Below, piece by piece: positions 34,915 to 43,654 of a DNA stretch of 64,000 nucleotides; positions within the stretch are counted from its first letter, which is position 1; every line of letters starts with the position of its first letter. Below the pieces are notes generated by a model, which had not been told where the DNA came from, ran no database searches, and was given only the letters and a program-made list of their open reading frames with translations. The DNA comes from Hoyosella altamirensis (GTDB lineage Bacteria > Actinomycetota > Actinomycetes > Mycobacteriales > Mycobacteriaceae): contig NZ_JACHWS010000002.1 in assembly GCF_014191505.1 (NCBI RefSeq), forward strand, positions 496,001 through 560,000. The letters run 5' to 3'. The translations under genes were made by a program, and so were the position numbers.

Positions 34915-36062
34915 CGACTACGACAGCCGAACCCGCCACCACGCACACTGCGCCGCGCCTCAACATGGACGGAATCCTCTCCGATTCCGGCACCAAGGTC
35001 ATCGTGTGCTGCGGCGCAGGCGGTGTGGGCAAGACAACCACTGCGGCGGCACTCGCTTTACGAGCGGCTGACATGGGCCGCACCGTCGTCGTCCTCACGA
35101 TCGACCCTGCCCGGCGGCTCGCGCAGGCACTCGGCGTCGGTGAACTGGACAACACGCCGAAAGAGGTGCCGCTCGAGCACAGTGCAGGCAAGCTGTACGC
35201 GATGATGCTCGACATGCGGCGCACCTTCGACGAAATGGTGCAAGAGCACACCACACCAGAACGCGCTCAAGCAATCCTTTCGAGCCCGTTTTATCAAACG
35301 ATCGCGACCTCATTCTCCGGCACACAGGAATATATGGCCATGGAGAAACTCGGCCAACTCGTCCAGAAGCGTGATTGGGATCTGGTCGTCGTAGACACTC
35401 CGCCGTCACGGAATGCGCTTGATTTTCTCGATGCGCCGCAGCGCCTTGGTACTTTTCTCGACGGCCGGATGATGCGCCTTTTCCTAGCGCCCGGGCGTGG
35501 AATTGGGCGCATGGTCACTGGCGCTATCAGCTTGGCGATGAAAGGGGTGTCCACCATCGTCGGGTCGGAGATGCTTTCGGACGCCTCACAATTCGTGCGG
35601 TCCCTCGACACCATGTTTGGCGGGTTTCGTGAACGCGCCAATCGCACCTACGAATTGCTCCGTACTCCTGGCACGCAATTTCTTGTCATCTCTGCGGCTG
35701 AGCCGGATCCGCTGCGCGAGGCATCATTCTTTGTCGATCGGCTGAGCAGCGAAAACATGCCACTCGCGGGCCTGATTCTGAATAGAACGCATCCGACACT
35801 TGCGTCGTTCAGTAGCGACCGTGCGCTGGCGGCCGCCGAAGAACTCGCGGAGGACACTAACGGCGACGACGCGGTGACGGAAGCGCTCCTGAGAATTCAC
35901 GCCGACCGATCCCGGATTTCCAAACGTGAACAGCATTTGCTGTCGCGATTCACGCATGCTCACCCGCGCGTCGCGATGACAACCGTCCGTTCACTTCCGT
36001 TTGAAGTGTCGGACCTCGATGCGCTGCGAAATGTGAGCGCCCAGATGAAGAACCCTGGCTAG
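34911..36062 (+). CDS. ArsA/Get3-like ATPase, second subunit (BagB-like)
   Basis: A 383-residue partner ATPase, equivalent to Rv3680. Walker A is [16 protein letters not shown]: the Walker Lys is present, but the position of the signature Lys is Ala (AGGVGK). Switch II is [14 protein letters not shown]. It is longer than the first subunit, with a methionine-rich helical region ([25 protein letters not shown]) that could bind a hydrophobic segment. Coupled to the first gene, so a heterodimer with asymmetric sites is expected. whiB4 follows on the other strand. Confidence 0.88.
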   Translation: MTTTTAEPATTHTAPRLNMDGILSDSGTKVIVCCGAGGVGKTTTAAALALRAADMGRTVVVLTIDPARRLAQALGVGELDNTPKEVPLEHSAGKLYAMMLDMRRTFDEMVQEHTTPERAQAILSSPFYQTIATSFSGTQEYMAMEKLGQLVQKRDWDLVVVDTPPSRNALDFLDAPQRLGTFLDGRMMRLFLAPGRGIGRMVTGAISLAMKGVSTIVGSEMLSDASQFVRSLDTMFGGFRERANRTYELLRTPGTQFLVISAAEPDPLREASFFVDRLSSENMPLAGLILNRTHPTLASFSSDRALAAAEELAEDTNGDDAVTEALLRIHADRSRISKREQHLLSRFTHAHPRVAMTTVRSLPFEVSDLDALRNVSAQMKNPG

Positions 36063-36141
36063 CACGTTTGATGTGAGTACCCAGCGGACCGAGCTTCCCC
36101 TCTCTGCCTGCTAGGTACTACCCACATCGTGAGTTCTGTTG

Positions 36142-36528
36142 TCACACGGCTGACTGCTGCGCGCGCTGAGCCGCGAAGAAATCAGACCATGATTCGACCT
36201 CTGGATGCTGCTTCAGCAGCGCGCGGCGCTGACGTTCCGTCATGCCGCCCCAAACGCCGAATTCCACACGATTGTCGAGAGCGTCGGCGCCGCACTCGAG
36301 AATGACAGGGCAGTGACGGCATACCGTCGCGGCCTTCCGCTGCGCCGCACCGCGAACGAACAACAGATCCGGATCAATTCCTCGGCAACGAGCTTGTGAT
36401 ACCCACGCGATACGCGCCTCAGCCTGGTCTGTCGAGATCATCGCACTGATCGGGAGACCGCCACTGCGGCGTGTAGTGGGTCGCTTGTCGAGTGTTGTTC
36501 CGGAGGCTGCAAGTCCCGATTGATTCAT
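36142..36528 (-). CDS. whiB4: WhiB4-type iron-sulfur redox regulator
   Basis: A 128-residue WhiB-like protein, highly similar in the core to M. tuberculosis WhiB4. The [4Fe-4S] ligands are Cys48, Cys70, Cys73 and Cys79 (ARCRG, VCRHC, ECGADAL). The conserved turn is GVWGGMTERQRRALLKQ, followed by a basic helix and a QHPEVESWSDFFAAQ tail. It senses oxygen or oxidative stress and controls transcription. The ATG at 36528 is preferred; M30 is an alternative closer to the conserved part. A Crp-like site lies about 190 bp upstream. It borders the ArsA-like pair, as in mycobacteria. Confidence 0.95.
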   Translation of the reverse strand: MNQSGLAASGTTLDKRPTTRRSGGLPISAMISTDQAEARIAWVSQARCRGIDPDLLFVRGAAQRKAATVCRHCPVILECGADALDNRVEFGVWGGMTERQRRALLKQHPEVESWSDFFAAQRAQQSAV

Positions 36529-36715
36529 CACCTTCGCTGACTCCCTATTTTCAGGCCCCCTGCGGTTTCCTGTTGTCTGCCCGTCCACAGCGCGACTGAA
36601 TCGCCAACTGCGGACCAGCATCCCCCGCAGGCGCTCCCATACCGGATCCGGTTCAGGAAACACCCGCCGCGTCAACAACCGAAGTGCGACGGGTCGCTCA
36701 CACTCCATTACTGAC

Positions 36716-36731
36716 TGTTAGGTGAATCACA
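36716..36731. promoter_or_regulatory. Possible Crp site between whiB4 and ponA2
   Basis: TGTTAGGTGAATCACA matches the Crp consensus in nine of ten positions (T instead of G at the fourth). It lies about 190 bp from whiB4 and 380 bp from ponA2, so whiB4 would be the likelier target. Confidence 0.45.
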
Positions 36732-36916
36732 CTGGCCACAAACTTAGGTACTAACTGCGCTGAATGCAACCTCGGATTTACATCCGAGGCTGGATTGTCA
36801 TCCCCGCGCAGCGCGCACTCGACCCGCCACAGCCTGAGGGAGACAGTTCTCCGCCAGGCCACAGCATGCCAGCCAGCAAGTGTGAGTGCACAGGACATGA
36901 CGCTAGATGCAAAGGT

Positions 36917-36958
36917 GCACAACTGCGACTCTGCCCGGAAACAGTTGTGCAACAACTG
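36917..36958. repeat. Compound inverted repeat upstream of ponA2
   Basis: gcacaactg (36917-36925) is repeated inverted as cagttgtgc (36942-36950). The second copy also forms a 17-bp palindrome cagttgt-gca-acaactg (36942-36958). Three ACAACTG elements on a 42-bp stretch look like an operator or a small RNA hairpin about 150 bp before the ponA2 start. Confidence 0.45.
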
Positions 36959-37111
36959 AAATCACAAGGGTGTAACGACACATGACGAAACGCGGTGAAG
37001 AGTAAACGAGCGGGCCATCCGCGACCGTTTTGCGCCCATAACCCGATGCGCTGGACGAATTGCGGCATTGCAGGAGTGCTCTTCTTACTTCGGGGAAGTA
37101 CCCTAGGTCTC

Positions 37112-39523
37112 GTGTCGATTGGTAAGGCAGTGGCGAAGCTCGGTGGTTGCAGCTTATTGGGGGGTGTGCTTCTTGCAGGCATGATGTTCCCCGTTGCAGG
37201 CGGGTTCGGCCTCGCGTCCAACAAAGCAGCGCAAACCGTGGAGAACACCTCGGCTCAGCTGATCGAGGGCGAGGTCCCCGCGGTCACCACCATGGTCGAC
37301 GTCAACGGCGACCCCCTCGCCTGGATCTACGACCAGCGGCGCTTCGAGGTGCCCAGCGACCGTATCTCAAACGACATGAAGCTTGCCATCGTGTCCGTTG
37401 AAGACCGCCGGTTCGCAGATCACGACGGCGTTGACTGGCAGGGCACCGCTCGCGCTTTCCTCACCAATACCACCAGCGGCCAGATCGAACAGGGCGCTTC
37501 AACGCTCGTCCAGCAGTACGTCAAGAACTACCAGTTACTGGTACTCGCCCAGAATGACGCGGAACGTCGGGCAGCAATCGAGACCACGCCCGCGCGTAAG
37601 ATCCGCGAGATCCGCATGGCCCTCGAACTCGACAGTCGGCTGAGTAAAGAAGAAATTCTGACGCGGTACCTCAATCTCGTGCCTTTCGGCAATGGCGCAT
37701 ACGGGGTCCAGGAGGCTGCGCAGACCTATTTCGGGATCAATGCCTCCGACCTCAATGCCGCCCAGTCGGCCATGCTCGCAGGCATCGTGCAAAGCAGTTC
37801 TGCACTCAACCCGTACACAAACGCGGAGCGCGTGCTGAATCGCCGTAACGTCGTCCTGGATACGATGATCGAGAATATCCCTGATCGAGCCGAGGAATTC
37901 CGTGCTGCCAAGGAAGAGCCATTAGGCGTACTGCCGGAGCCTAAGATGCTGCCCCAAGGCTGCATCGCTGCCGATGACCGAGGTTTCTTCTGCGACTACG
38001 TTATGCAGTACCTCTCGAGCGTTGGCATACCGCGTGATCAGGTTACGCGCGGCGGCTACCTGATCCAGACCACACTCGATCCTGACGTCCAGGATTCGGC
38101 GGTCAGGGCCGTCAGGAACAACACGAGTCCACAGGCTACCGGCGTTGCGAACGTTTTGAACCTCATTCAGCCTGGGTCGGAATCACACCGCGTCCTCGCC
38201 ATGGCGAGCAGCCGCATTTACGGCCTTGATGGCACGAACAACGAAACGGTCAGCCCGCAGACGTTCTCTATGGTGGGACACGGCGCCGGCTCGATTTTCA
38301 AGATCTTCCCGACCGCAGCTGCCCTCGACCAGGGCATGGGAATCGATACGTGGGTGAACGTGCCTGCCCGCTATGAAGCCCGGGGCATGGGATACGGAGG
38401 CGCTCCTGGATGCCCCCCCGCCACCTACTGCGTGGAGAACTACTCGTCATATAAGCCATCGATGAGCCTGACCGAAGCACTCGCAACATCACCGAACACC
38501 ACTTTCATCGGAATGATCGAGCAGGCTGGCGTCGAAGCTACCGTCGATATGGCGGTCAAGCTCGGCCTTCGCTCTTACACACGCGCCGGGACCTCCGGTT
38601 ACGGTGAGCAGAGCCTCGCAGAAATGGTTGTTGACCAGAACCAGGGTTCGTTCACACTCGGCCCCGTCGCAGTCAACCCGCTCGAACTCTCCAACGTCGC
38701 TGCGACCCTCGCTTCCGACGGCATGTGGTGTCCACCCACCCCGGTCGACGCAATCATCGACCGATACGGCAACGCGATCGAAATCGCACATGAACCATGC
38801 GAGCAAGTCGTCGAACCTGGTCTGGCAACCGCACTCTCACAGGCGCTGGGTCAGGATCACACCGGAGTCGGCACCGCCGCGCGGGCCGCTGGAGCCACCG
38901 GCTGGAGCGCACCCGTCTCGGCGAAGACCGGAACAACGAACTCGAACTATTCCGCTGGGTTCCTTGGGTACACGAACACGGTCGCTGGCGTCTCGTACAT
39001 CTACGGCGACTCCCCCACCCCGAGCCCTGTCTGTTCGTTCCCAGTACGCCAGTGCTACAGCGGAAACCTCTTCGGCGGCAACGAGCCCGCCCAGACCTGG
39101 TTCCAGGCTGTAGGACCAGTTGCAAGTAAGCTCGGCCCAATCCAGGCACCGCAGGCCACTGATCGCAAGTACGTCAGCGGCGATCCGCGCAACCAGGTGC
39201 CGAACGTGGCCGGCCTCACGCAGAGCACCGCAATCAGGCGCCTCGAATCAAGTGGCTACAGCTACAACACCGTCTGGACATCAAGTGCCGAATCTCGCGG
39301 TGTGGTGACGTCCTACTCACCAAATGGCTTCGCTGCGCCCGGAGCAACCATCACCCTGTATGTCTCCGACGGCAGCCAGCGCGTCGTGCGGCCCTCACCA
39401 TCTCAACGGGAGACGCAAGCACCCCCTACAACTGCACGCTCTGAGCAGCGGCCCGATCTTCCCGATTCGGTCGAGGTCCCCGGCCTGCCCGAGCCAATGC
39501 CCGTCCCTAACCTCAACAACTAG
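37112..39523 (+). CDS. ponA2: Class A penicillin-binding protein PonA2
   Basis: A bifunctional peptidoglycan glycosyltransferase/transpeptidase, 803 residues. An N-terminal membrane anchor (SLLGGVLLAGMMFPVAGG) is followed by the GT51 domain with SVEDRRFADHDGVDW, TLVQQYVKNY and RKIREIRMALELD. The transpeptidase domain has SIFK (Ser nucleophile, in GAGSIFKIF), SPN and KTGTT. A C-terminal PASTA domain (VPNVAGLTQSTAIRRL to VSDG) ends in a Pro-rich tail. The GTG at 37112 reproduces the mycobacterial N terminus. It probably repairs or remodels the wall under stress, with the whiB4 and ArsA-like genes nearby. Confidence 0.96.
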   Translation: MSIGKAVAKLGGCSLLGGVLLAGMMFPVAGGFGLASNKAAQTVENTSAQLIEGEVPAVTTMVDVNGDPLAWIYDQRRFEVPSDRISNDMKLAIVSVEDRRFADHDGVDWQGTARAFLTNTTSGQIEQGASTLVQQYVKNYQLLVLAQNDAERRAAIETTPARKIREIRMALELDSRLSKEEILTRYLNLVPFGNGAYGVQEAAQTYFGINASDLNAAQSAMLAGIVQSSSALNPYTNAERVLNRRNVVLDTMIENIPDRAEEFRAAKEEPLGVLPEPKMLPQGCIAADDRGFFCDYVMQYLSSVGIPRDQVTRGGYLIQTTLDPDVQDSAVRAVRNNTSPQATGVANVLNLIQPGSESHRVLAMASSRIYGLDGTNNETVSPQTFSMVGHGAGSIFKIFPTAAALDQGMGIDTWVNVPARYEARGMGYGGAPGCPPATYCVENYSSYKPSMSLTEALATSPNTTFIGMIEQAGVEATVDMAVKLGLRSYTRAGTSGYGEQSLAEMVVDQNQGSFTLGPVAVNPLELSNVAATLASDGMWCPPTPVDAIIDRYGNAIEIAHEPCEQVVEPGLATALSQALGQDHTGVGTAARAAGATGWSAPVSAKTGTTNSNYSAGFLGYTNTVAGVSYIYGDSPTPSPVCSFPVRQCYSGNLFGGNEPAQTWFQAVGPVASKLGPIQAPQATDRKYVSGDPRNQVPNVAGLTQSTAIRRLESSGYSYNTVWTSSAESRGVVTSYSPNGFAAPGATITLYVSDGSQRVVRPSPSQRETQAPPTTARSEQRPDLPDSVEVPGLPEPMPVPNLNN

Positions 39524-39542
39524 CGACGGACTGTCCCGCCTG

Positions 39543-39571
39543 CGGCAGGCCGGGCCCCGACCGGCCTGCCG
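39543..39571. terminator. Hairpin after ponA2
   Basis: An 11-bp perfect stem cggcaggccgg (39543-39553 with 39561-39571) with a 7-nt loop lies 20 bp after the ponA2 stop and 12 bp before the next start. No T-run follows, so it may only attenuate. Confidence 0.55.
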
Positions 39572-39583
39572 TATCCTGAATTG

Positions 39584-40558
39584 ATGGCTCGCATAACCCG
39601 GCAGCTTGCCGCCCACAGCGCACTCGGCACCGCGGCAATAGTGGGGGCAGCCGGCACCGCTGCTCTCGCCTACGCAACCATGGTCGAGCGCAACGCCTTC
39701 ACGCTCCGGAAGTTCACACTCCCGGTGCTCCCGCCACGTGTGCCCGCTTTGCGAATCTTGCACATGAGCGACCTGCATATGACACCGAACCAGCGTCAGA
39801 AACAGGCCTGGCTGCAGCAACTCAACGCCCTCGAACCCGACCTGGTCGTGAATACCGGCGACAACTTGTCACATGCCCGGTCAGTGCCGCATGTCGTTCA
39901 AGCCCTTGGCGGGCTTCTCAGCCGGCCGGGAGCTTTCGTCTTCGGCAGCAACGACTACTTCGGTCCACGGCTGAAAAATCCGCTGAAGTACTTCCAGAAG
40001 GACCATGAACGCGTCTACGGGGAGCCTCTCCCCTGGCAGGACCTCAGGGCCGCGTTCAAAGAACAAGGATGGCTCGACGCCACTCACACACGTCGAGAAC
40101 TCGAAGTGGCAGGCGTGCGCGTTTCCATCGCCGGTGTAGATGATCCGCACATCGAGCGTGACCGCTACGACGCAATCGCCGGGACATCTGATTCGCGAAC
40201 GCAGCTACGGATAGGCCTCACGCACTCACCTGAACCACGTGTGCTCGACCGTTTCGCTGACGACGGGTACGACCTTGTGTTAGCTGGGCACACTCACGGT
40301 GGTCAGCTCTGCCTGCCCGGGGTGGGTGCGCTCGTCACTAACTGCGGTATCGATCGGTCCCGCGTAAAAGGGGCGTCACGCTGGGGCTCTCGCATGTATC
40401 TGCACGTTTCTGCCGGTATCGGCACGTCACCTTTCGCACCTGCCCGCTTCTTCTGTCGCCCCGAAGCGAGCCTGCTGACGTTGGTCTCGCGGCCCGACCG
40501 CGCTCCGTACGCGGAGGATAGCCATGCCGTTTCGCAATCAGAGGCCACAGTGCGCTAA
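39584..40558 (+). CDS. Calcineurin-like metallophosphoesterase
   Basis: A 324-residue metal-dependent phosphoesterase, equivalent to Rv3683. The motif series is complete: LHMSDLHM (Asp, His), NTGDNLSH (Asp, Asn), FGSNDYFG (Asn-Asp), THSPEP with a His, and LAGHTHGGQL. The N terminus has a hydrophobic helix (AIVGAAGTAALAYATM), suggesting membrane attachment. The ATG at 39584 is preferred to TTG 39581. Substrate unknown; members of this YkuE-like group act on lipid or UDP-sugar phosphates. Followed after 39 bp by tRNA-Pro. Confidence 0.88.
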   Translation: MARITRQLAAHSALGTAAIVGAAGTAALAYATMVERNAFTLRKFTLPVLPPRVPALRILHMSDLHMTPNQRQKQAWLQQLNALEPDLVVNTGDNLSHARSVPHVVQALGGLLSRPGAFVFGSNDYFGPRLKNPLKYFQKDHERVYGEPLPWQDLRAAFKEQGWLDATHTRRELEVAGVRVSIAGVDDPHIERDRYDAIAGTSDSRTQLRIGLTHSPEPRVLDRFADDGYDLVLAGHTHGGQLCLPGVGALVTNCGIDRSRVKGASRWGSRMYLHVSAGIGTSPFAPARFFCRPEASLLTLVSRPDRAPYAEDSHAVSQSEATVR

Positions 40559-40597
40559 ACTCACCACGCCGCTCGGCGTGAGCCGGGCTGCCAGGTT

Positions 40598-40671
<74 letters not shown>

Positions 40672-40681
40672 CAAAAATAGT

Positions 40682-40738
40682 GCGAGGGCGTCCTCCATCA
40701 CTGGAGGGCGCCACTCGCGTATTTCCACGAGGGTGCAC
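40682..40738 (+). terminator. Hairpin terminator after tRNA-Pro
   Basis: gcgag...ggcgtcctcca (from 40682) pairs with tggagggcgccactcgc ending at 40738, around a four-base loop (tcac), with a small internal mismatch. It begins 11 bp after the tRNA. Confidence 0.6.
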
Positions 40739-40920
40739 GTCACGCACCTCTTAGCGCGAACGATCAGGAAGCCGGCCCCTTCGTGTGCGCGTCATATCCG
40801 TGCGGCGTAGTCTCACCTCATGCTTGAACAGCGCCTTGCGGCCTGCGGCCCGGAAGTAGCTTCCTCAAAAGAACCCTCTGCCCGAAGGGGATTCACCGCT
40901 GCACCCCACGAGCGGCGGCA

Positions 40921-42345
40921 GTGACTGCGGCTGAGCCGTCTGAGCTCCGCTCCAGAGTCCGGTTCCGCCTGAGCCGGGCGGCAGGTGCATTCGTCAAATA
41001 CCCGGCCCGGGTGATCGTAGCCGGGTACCTCGCCGTTATTCTGTTCGGAACATTCCTGCTCTCACTTCCCGCCGCCACGGCGGGGAGCGGACGGGCGACC
41101 TTCGTCGAGGCGCTCTTCACTGCCACGTCCGCAGCGTGCATTACCGGACTCGTTGTCGTAGATACGGGTAGCTTCTGGTCTCCGTTTGGGCACTGGGTAA
41201 TCGTGGGCCTTTTCCAGCTCGGCGGCCTGGGAATTATGACGGTCGCATCGCTGCTAGGTTTGCTCGTCGCCCGCCGGATGGGCATGCGCATGCAGCTCAT
41301 CGCGCACACTGAGCAGAAGAACCTCCGCCTCGGTGAGATCAGCCGCGTCGTAGCCGGCGTCATCCGCATGAGCCTGATCATCGAGTTCATCACGGCGATC
41401 TTCTTGGTCACCCGCTACTACATCGCGTATGCCGATTCGTTCGGTGAGGCTGCCTACTGGGGGATCTTCCATGCGATCTCGGCCTTCAACAGCGCCGGGT
41501 TCGCTTTGCAATCAGACAGCATGATGCAGTACGTCGGGGATCCGCTCATCCTCTTCCCGGTGATCATCGCGTTCACACTCGGCGCGATCGGATTCCCCGT
41601 CATTTTCGAGGTATCGCGCCACTTCAGACAACAGGTCCGGGAGGCACGCGGCGCCGAGCACACCGCGCGGCACTGGACTATCCACACGAAAGTCACCGTG
41701 CTCACGCACAGCCTTCTCGGTGTCATCGGCATTGCCTCTGTCATCATGTTCGAGTGGGCGAACCCCAGTACGATGGGCCCTCTCAGCACCCTGCAGAAAC
41801 TGATGGCGGGCGCGGTTCAGGGCCTCACACCCCGGTCCAGCGGTTTCAACACCATTGAAACCGGGGAAATGAACGCCGCCACGGTCCTCATCACCGATGT
41901 GCTGATGTTCATTGGTGGCGGGAGCGCAGGTACAGCGGGCGGCATCAAGGTGACGACGTTCGCGCTGCTCGGATTCGTGATCCTGGCGGAACTCCGGGGA
42001 CAGCCGACCGTCCACGTGATGGGCCGCAAGCTAGCGGACGCCGTCCAGCGGCAGGCACTCACTGTGGCACTGCTCTCAATCGCCGCTGTCATGGGCGGAA
42101 CAATCATCATCTCGACGTTCTCCGAACACCCACTCGATCACGTGCTGTTCGAGGTGATCTCAGCGTTCTGCACAGTCGGACTCTCCATGGGCATCACCGA
42201 AGACCTACGTCCACTTGCTCAACTGATACTCGTCGTTCTGATGTTCGCGGGCCGTATCGGGCCGATTATTCTGGCCTCGGCTCTCGCCTTGCAGGAACGG
42301 CCACGCCGTTACGAACTCCCAGAGGAGCGTCCCATTGTCGGGTAA
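40921..42345 (+). CDS. Potassium uptake protein TrkH/KtrB-type
   Basis: A 474-residue polytopic membrane protein that forms the K+ pore of a Trk/Ktr system. Four pore loops are recognisable: SAACITGLVVVDTG, FNSAGFALQSD, GSAGTAGGIKV and FCTVGLSMGIT, each with a filter Gly. The membrane pattern has about 8-10 helices. The GTG at 40921 starts the protein; no strong ribosome site is visible. The next gene encodes the cytoplasmic RCK subunit and overlaps it, so the two form one operon. This pair is not in the corresponding mycobacterial interval. Confidence 0.92.
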   Translation: MTAAEPSELRSRVRFRLSRAAGAFVKYPARVIVAGYLAVILFGTFLLSLPAATAGSGRATFVEALFTATSAACITGLVVVDTGSFWSPFGHWVIVGLFQLGGLGIMTVASLLGLLVARRMGMRMQLIAHTEQKNLRLGEISRVVAGVIRMSLIIEFITAIFLVTRYYIAYADSFGEAAYWGIFHAISAFNSAGFALQSDSMMQYVGDPLILFPVIIAFTLGAIGFPVIFEVSRHFRQQVREARGAEHTARHWTIHTKVTVLTHSLLGVIGIASVIMFEWANPSTMGPLSTLQKLMAGAVQGLTPRSSGFNTIETGEMNAATVLITDVLMFIGGGSAGTAGGIKVTTFALLGFVILAELRGQPTVHVMGRKLADAVQRQALTVALLSIAAVMGGTIIISTFSEHPLDHVLFEVISAFCTVGLSMGITEDLRPLAQLILVVLMFAGRIGPIILASALALQERPRRYELPEERPIVG

Positions 42346-43009
42346 GAATGATCGCCAGCAAAGCACGCGGGTTGTAGTGCTCGGGTTGGGGCGATTCGGC
42401 CGCTCACTCGCGCGTGAACTCGTTACTAGCGGCACCCAGGTACTCGGTATCGATAATGACCCCAAGATCATTCAGCGCCTCGCTGAGGATCTCACGCAGA
42501 CTGCCGTTGCAGACACAACTGACCGCGACTCGCTCATGCAACTGGGCGTGCACAAGTTCCCGCACGCTGTGGTCGCCGTGGGAACCGACCTTGAGTCGTC
42601 GATCCTCACAACCTCACTGCTCGCGGACTTCCAGGTGCCACAGATCTGGGCGAAGGCCACCAGCCGTCAGCACAGCCGCATCCTCGAACGCGTAGGCGCC
42701 CACCACGTGGTCATCCCCGAACACGATATGGGAGAACGGGTCGCGCATCTGGTTACAGGTCGCATGCTCGATTACATCGAGTTCGGTGACGATTATGCGA
42801 TGGTCAAGACTCTCGCGCCCGCGGACGCGATCGGTATGCCCCTGAAGGACAGCGAACTGCGCCGCAAGTACGAAATCACGGTCGTCGCGGTGAAGCGGCC
42901 CGGCCAGAACTTCACCTACGCAACGCAGGAGACCGTGCTTATGCGCGGCGATATTCTCGTGGTCGCCGGAAAGATCCGCCAGGTCGAAGCCTTCGCAAAT
43001 GTGACCTGA
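42335..43009 (+). CDS. Trk/Ktr potassium uptake regulatory subunit (TrkA/KtrA-like)
   Basis: A 224-residue cytoplasmic RCK protein. The nucleotide-binding Rossmann motif is VVVLGLGRFGRSLARELV, with Asp at the end of the second strand (VLGIDND). The C-terminal TrkA_C domain contains MPLKDSELRRKYEITVVAVKRPG. It starts at TTG 42335, 11 bp inside the end of the channel gene, with AGAGGAG about 9 bp ahead; no ATG or GTG fits. It gates the TrkH-type subunit in response to bound nucleotides. A hairpin follows. Confidence 0.9.
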   Translation: MSGKNDRQQSTRVVVLGLGRFGRSLARELVTSGTQVLGIDNDPKIIQRLAEDLTQTAVADTTDRDSLMQLGVHKFPHAVVAVGTDLESSILTTSLLADFQVPQIWAKATSRQHSRILERVGAHHVVIPEHDMGERVAHLVTGRMLDYIEFGDDYAMVKTLAPADAIGMPLKDSELRRKYEITVVAVKRPGQNFTYATQETVLMRGDILVVAGKIRQVEAFANVT

Positions 43010-43012
43010 ACG

Positions 43013-43046
43013 GATTCGGCCCCAGGCGCATGCGAGGGGCCGAATC
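43013..43046. terminator. Convergent terminator between trkA-like gene and dps
   Basis: An 11-bp perfect stem gattcggcccc (43013-43023 with 43036-43046) and a 12-nt loop lie directly after the Trk stop codon and 17 bp before the dps stop. Confidence 0.7.
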
Positions 43047-43063
43047 AATGCGCTCAAGCCAGA

Positions 43064-43537
43064 TCAGGCGACCTGCGCCTGCCACATCCAATGAAGCTGC
43101 TCAAGTCGTGCCGTGATGCTAATGAGAAGGTCCTGAGTTACCGGATCAGGTTCCTCCGTTGCCTTGACCCGGCTGCGGAGACGTTCGATCACCGCGGCGA
43201 GGTTCTCGACAACGATGTTGACGATGTCCTCATCGCTCGTCCACCCCTCGCCGATACCCTTGGCGCCCGACTGACCGGCAACGGTCGATGCCCGACCGTC
43301 CGGTGGCACGCCAATCGCAGTGGCTCGCTCGGCTGCTTCGTCAGTGAACTCACGGGCGGCCGTCACCAGTTCGTCAAGTGCAAGGTGAACGGAGCGGAAG
43401 TTCTTGCCGATGACATTCCAGTGCGCCTGCTTCGCGATGAGGCTGAGGTCGATCAGGTCGACGACAGTTCCCTGTAGCGCCTCACCGGTCACGCGCTGTT
43501 CGTCGTCACTCAGTGTGCTCGTGATAGGGGCTGACAC
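43064..43537 (-). CDS. dps: DNA-protection protein Dps
   Basis: A 157-residue ferritin-like miniferritin. The inter-subunit ferroxidase ligands fit KQAHWNVIGKNFRSVHLALDELV (His, His, Asp, Glu). A C-terminal LEQLHWMWQAQVA is typical. It oxidises and stores iron and protects DNA from peroxide. It starts at GTG 43537 with AGGAGG 7 bp upstream. It is downstream of katA on the same strand but separated by a terminator, so it probably has its own promoter. Part of a peroxide-stress group with katA and furA. Confidence 0.92.
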   Translation of the reverse strand: MSAPITSTLSDDEQRVTGEALQGTVVDLIDLSLIAKQAHWNVIGKNFRSVHLALDELVTAAREFTDEAAERATAIGVPPDGRASTVAGQSGAKGIGEGWTSDEDIVNIVVENLAAVIERLRSRVKATEEPDPVTQDLLISITARLEQLHWMWQAQVA

Positions 43538-43598
43538 TTCGTTGCCTCCTGTTGTCTCTGTGGCCAGTGGAGTGCCCCCTGGCCAGGGTTACGTCCTA

Positions 43599-43628
43599 GG
43601 AAGAATTACCCGATTCTGGCTCGGGTAA
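43599..43628 (-). terminator. Terminator of katA
   Basis: On the minus strand ttacccga (43628-43621) pairs with tcgggtaa (43613-43606) around a 7-nt loop, followed by ttctt. It separates katA from dps. An overlapping inverted repeat agggttac/gtaaccct (43585-43632) may add stability. Confidence 0.7.
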
Positions 43629-43654
43629 CCCTCCCGAACATTTCGTGGTTGAGA

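Larger units (their letters stand above)
36529..37111. other. Divergent regulatory interval between whiB4 and ponA2
   Basis: About 580 bp without a credible gene. Visible elements are a Crp-like site (36716-36731), an 8-bp hairpin cctcggat (36770-36777 with 36782-36789) and a compound inverted repeat of the element ACAACTG (36917-36958). The reading frame of ponA2 is open back to 36995, but that region lacks PonA2-like sequence. Confidence 0.5.

Noticed and set aside
33913-36062. Arsenite efflux ATPases
   Set aside because: No arsenite-binding Cys cluster and no ArsB-type gene; the pair fits the Get3-like Bag proteins.
40741-40920. Possible c-di-AMP (ydaO) riboswitch before the Trk genes
   Set aside because: A riboswitch would be logical here, but I could not find the conserved helices or loop motifs.
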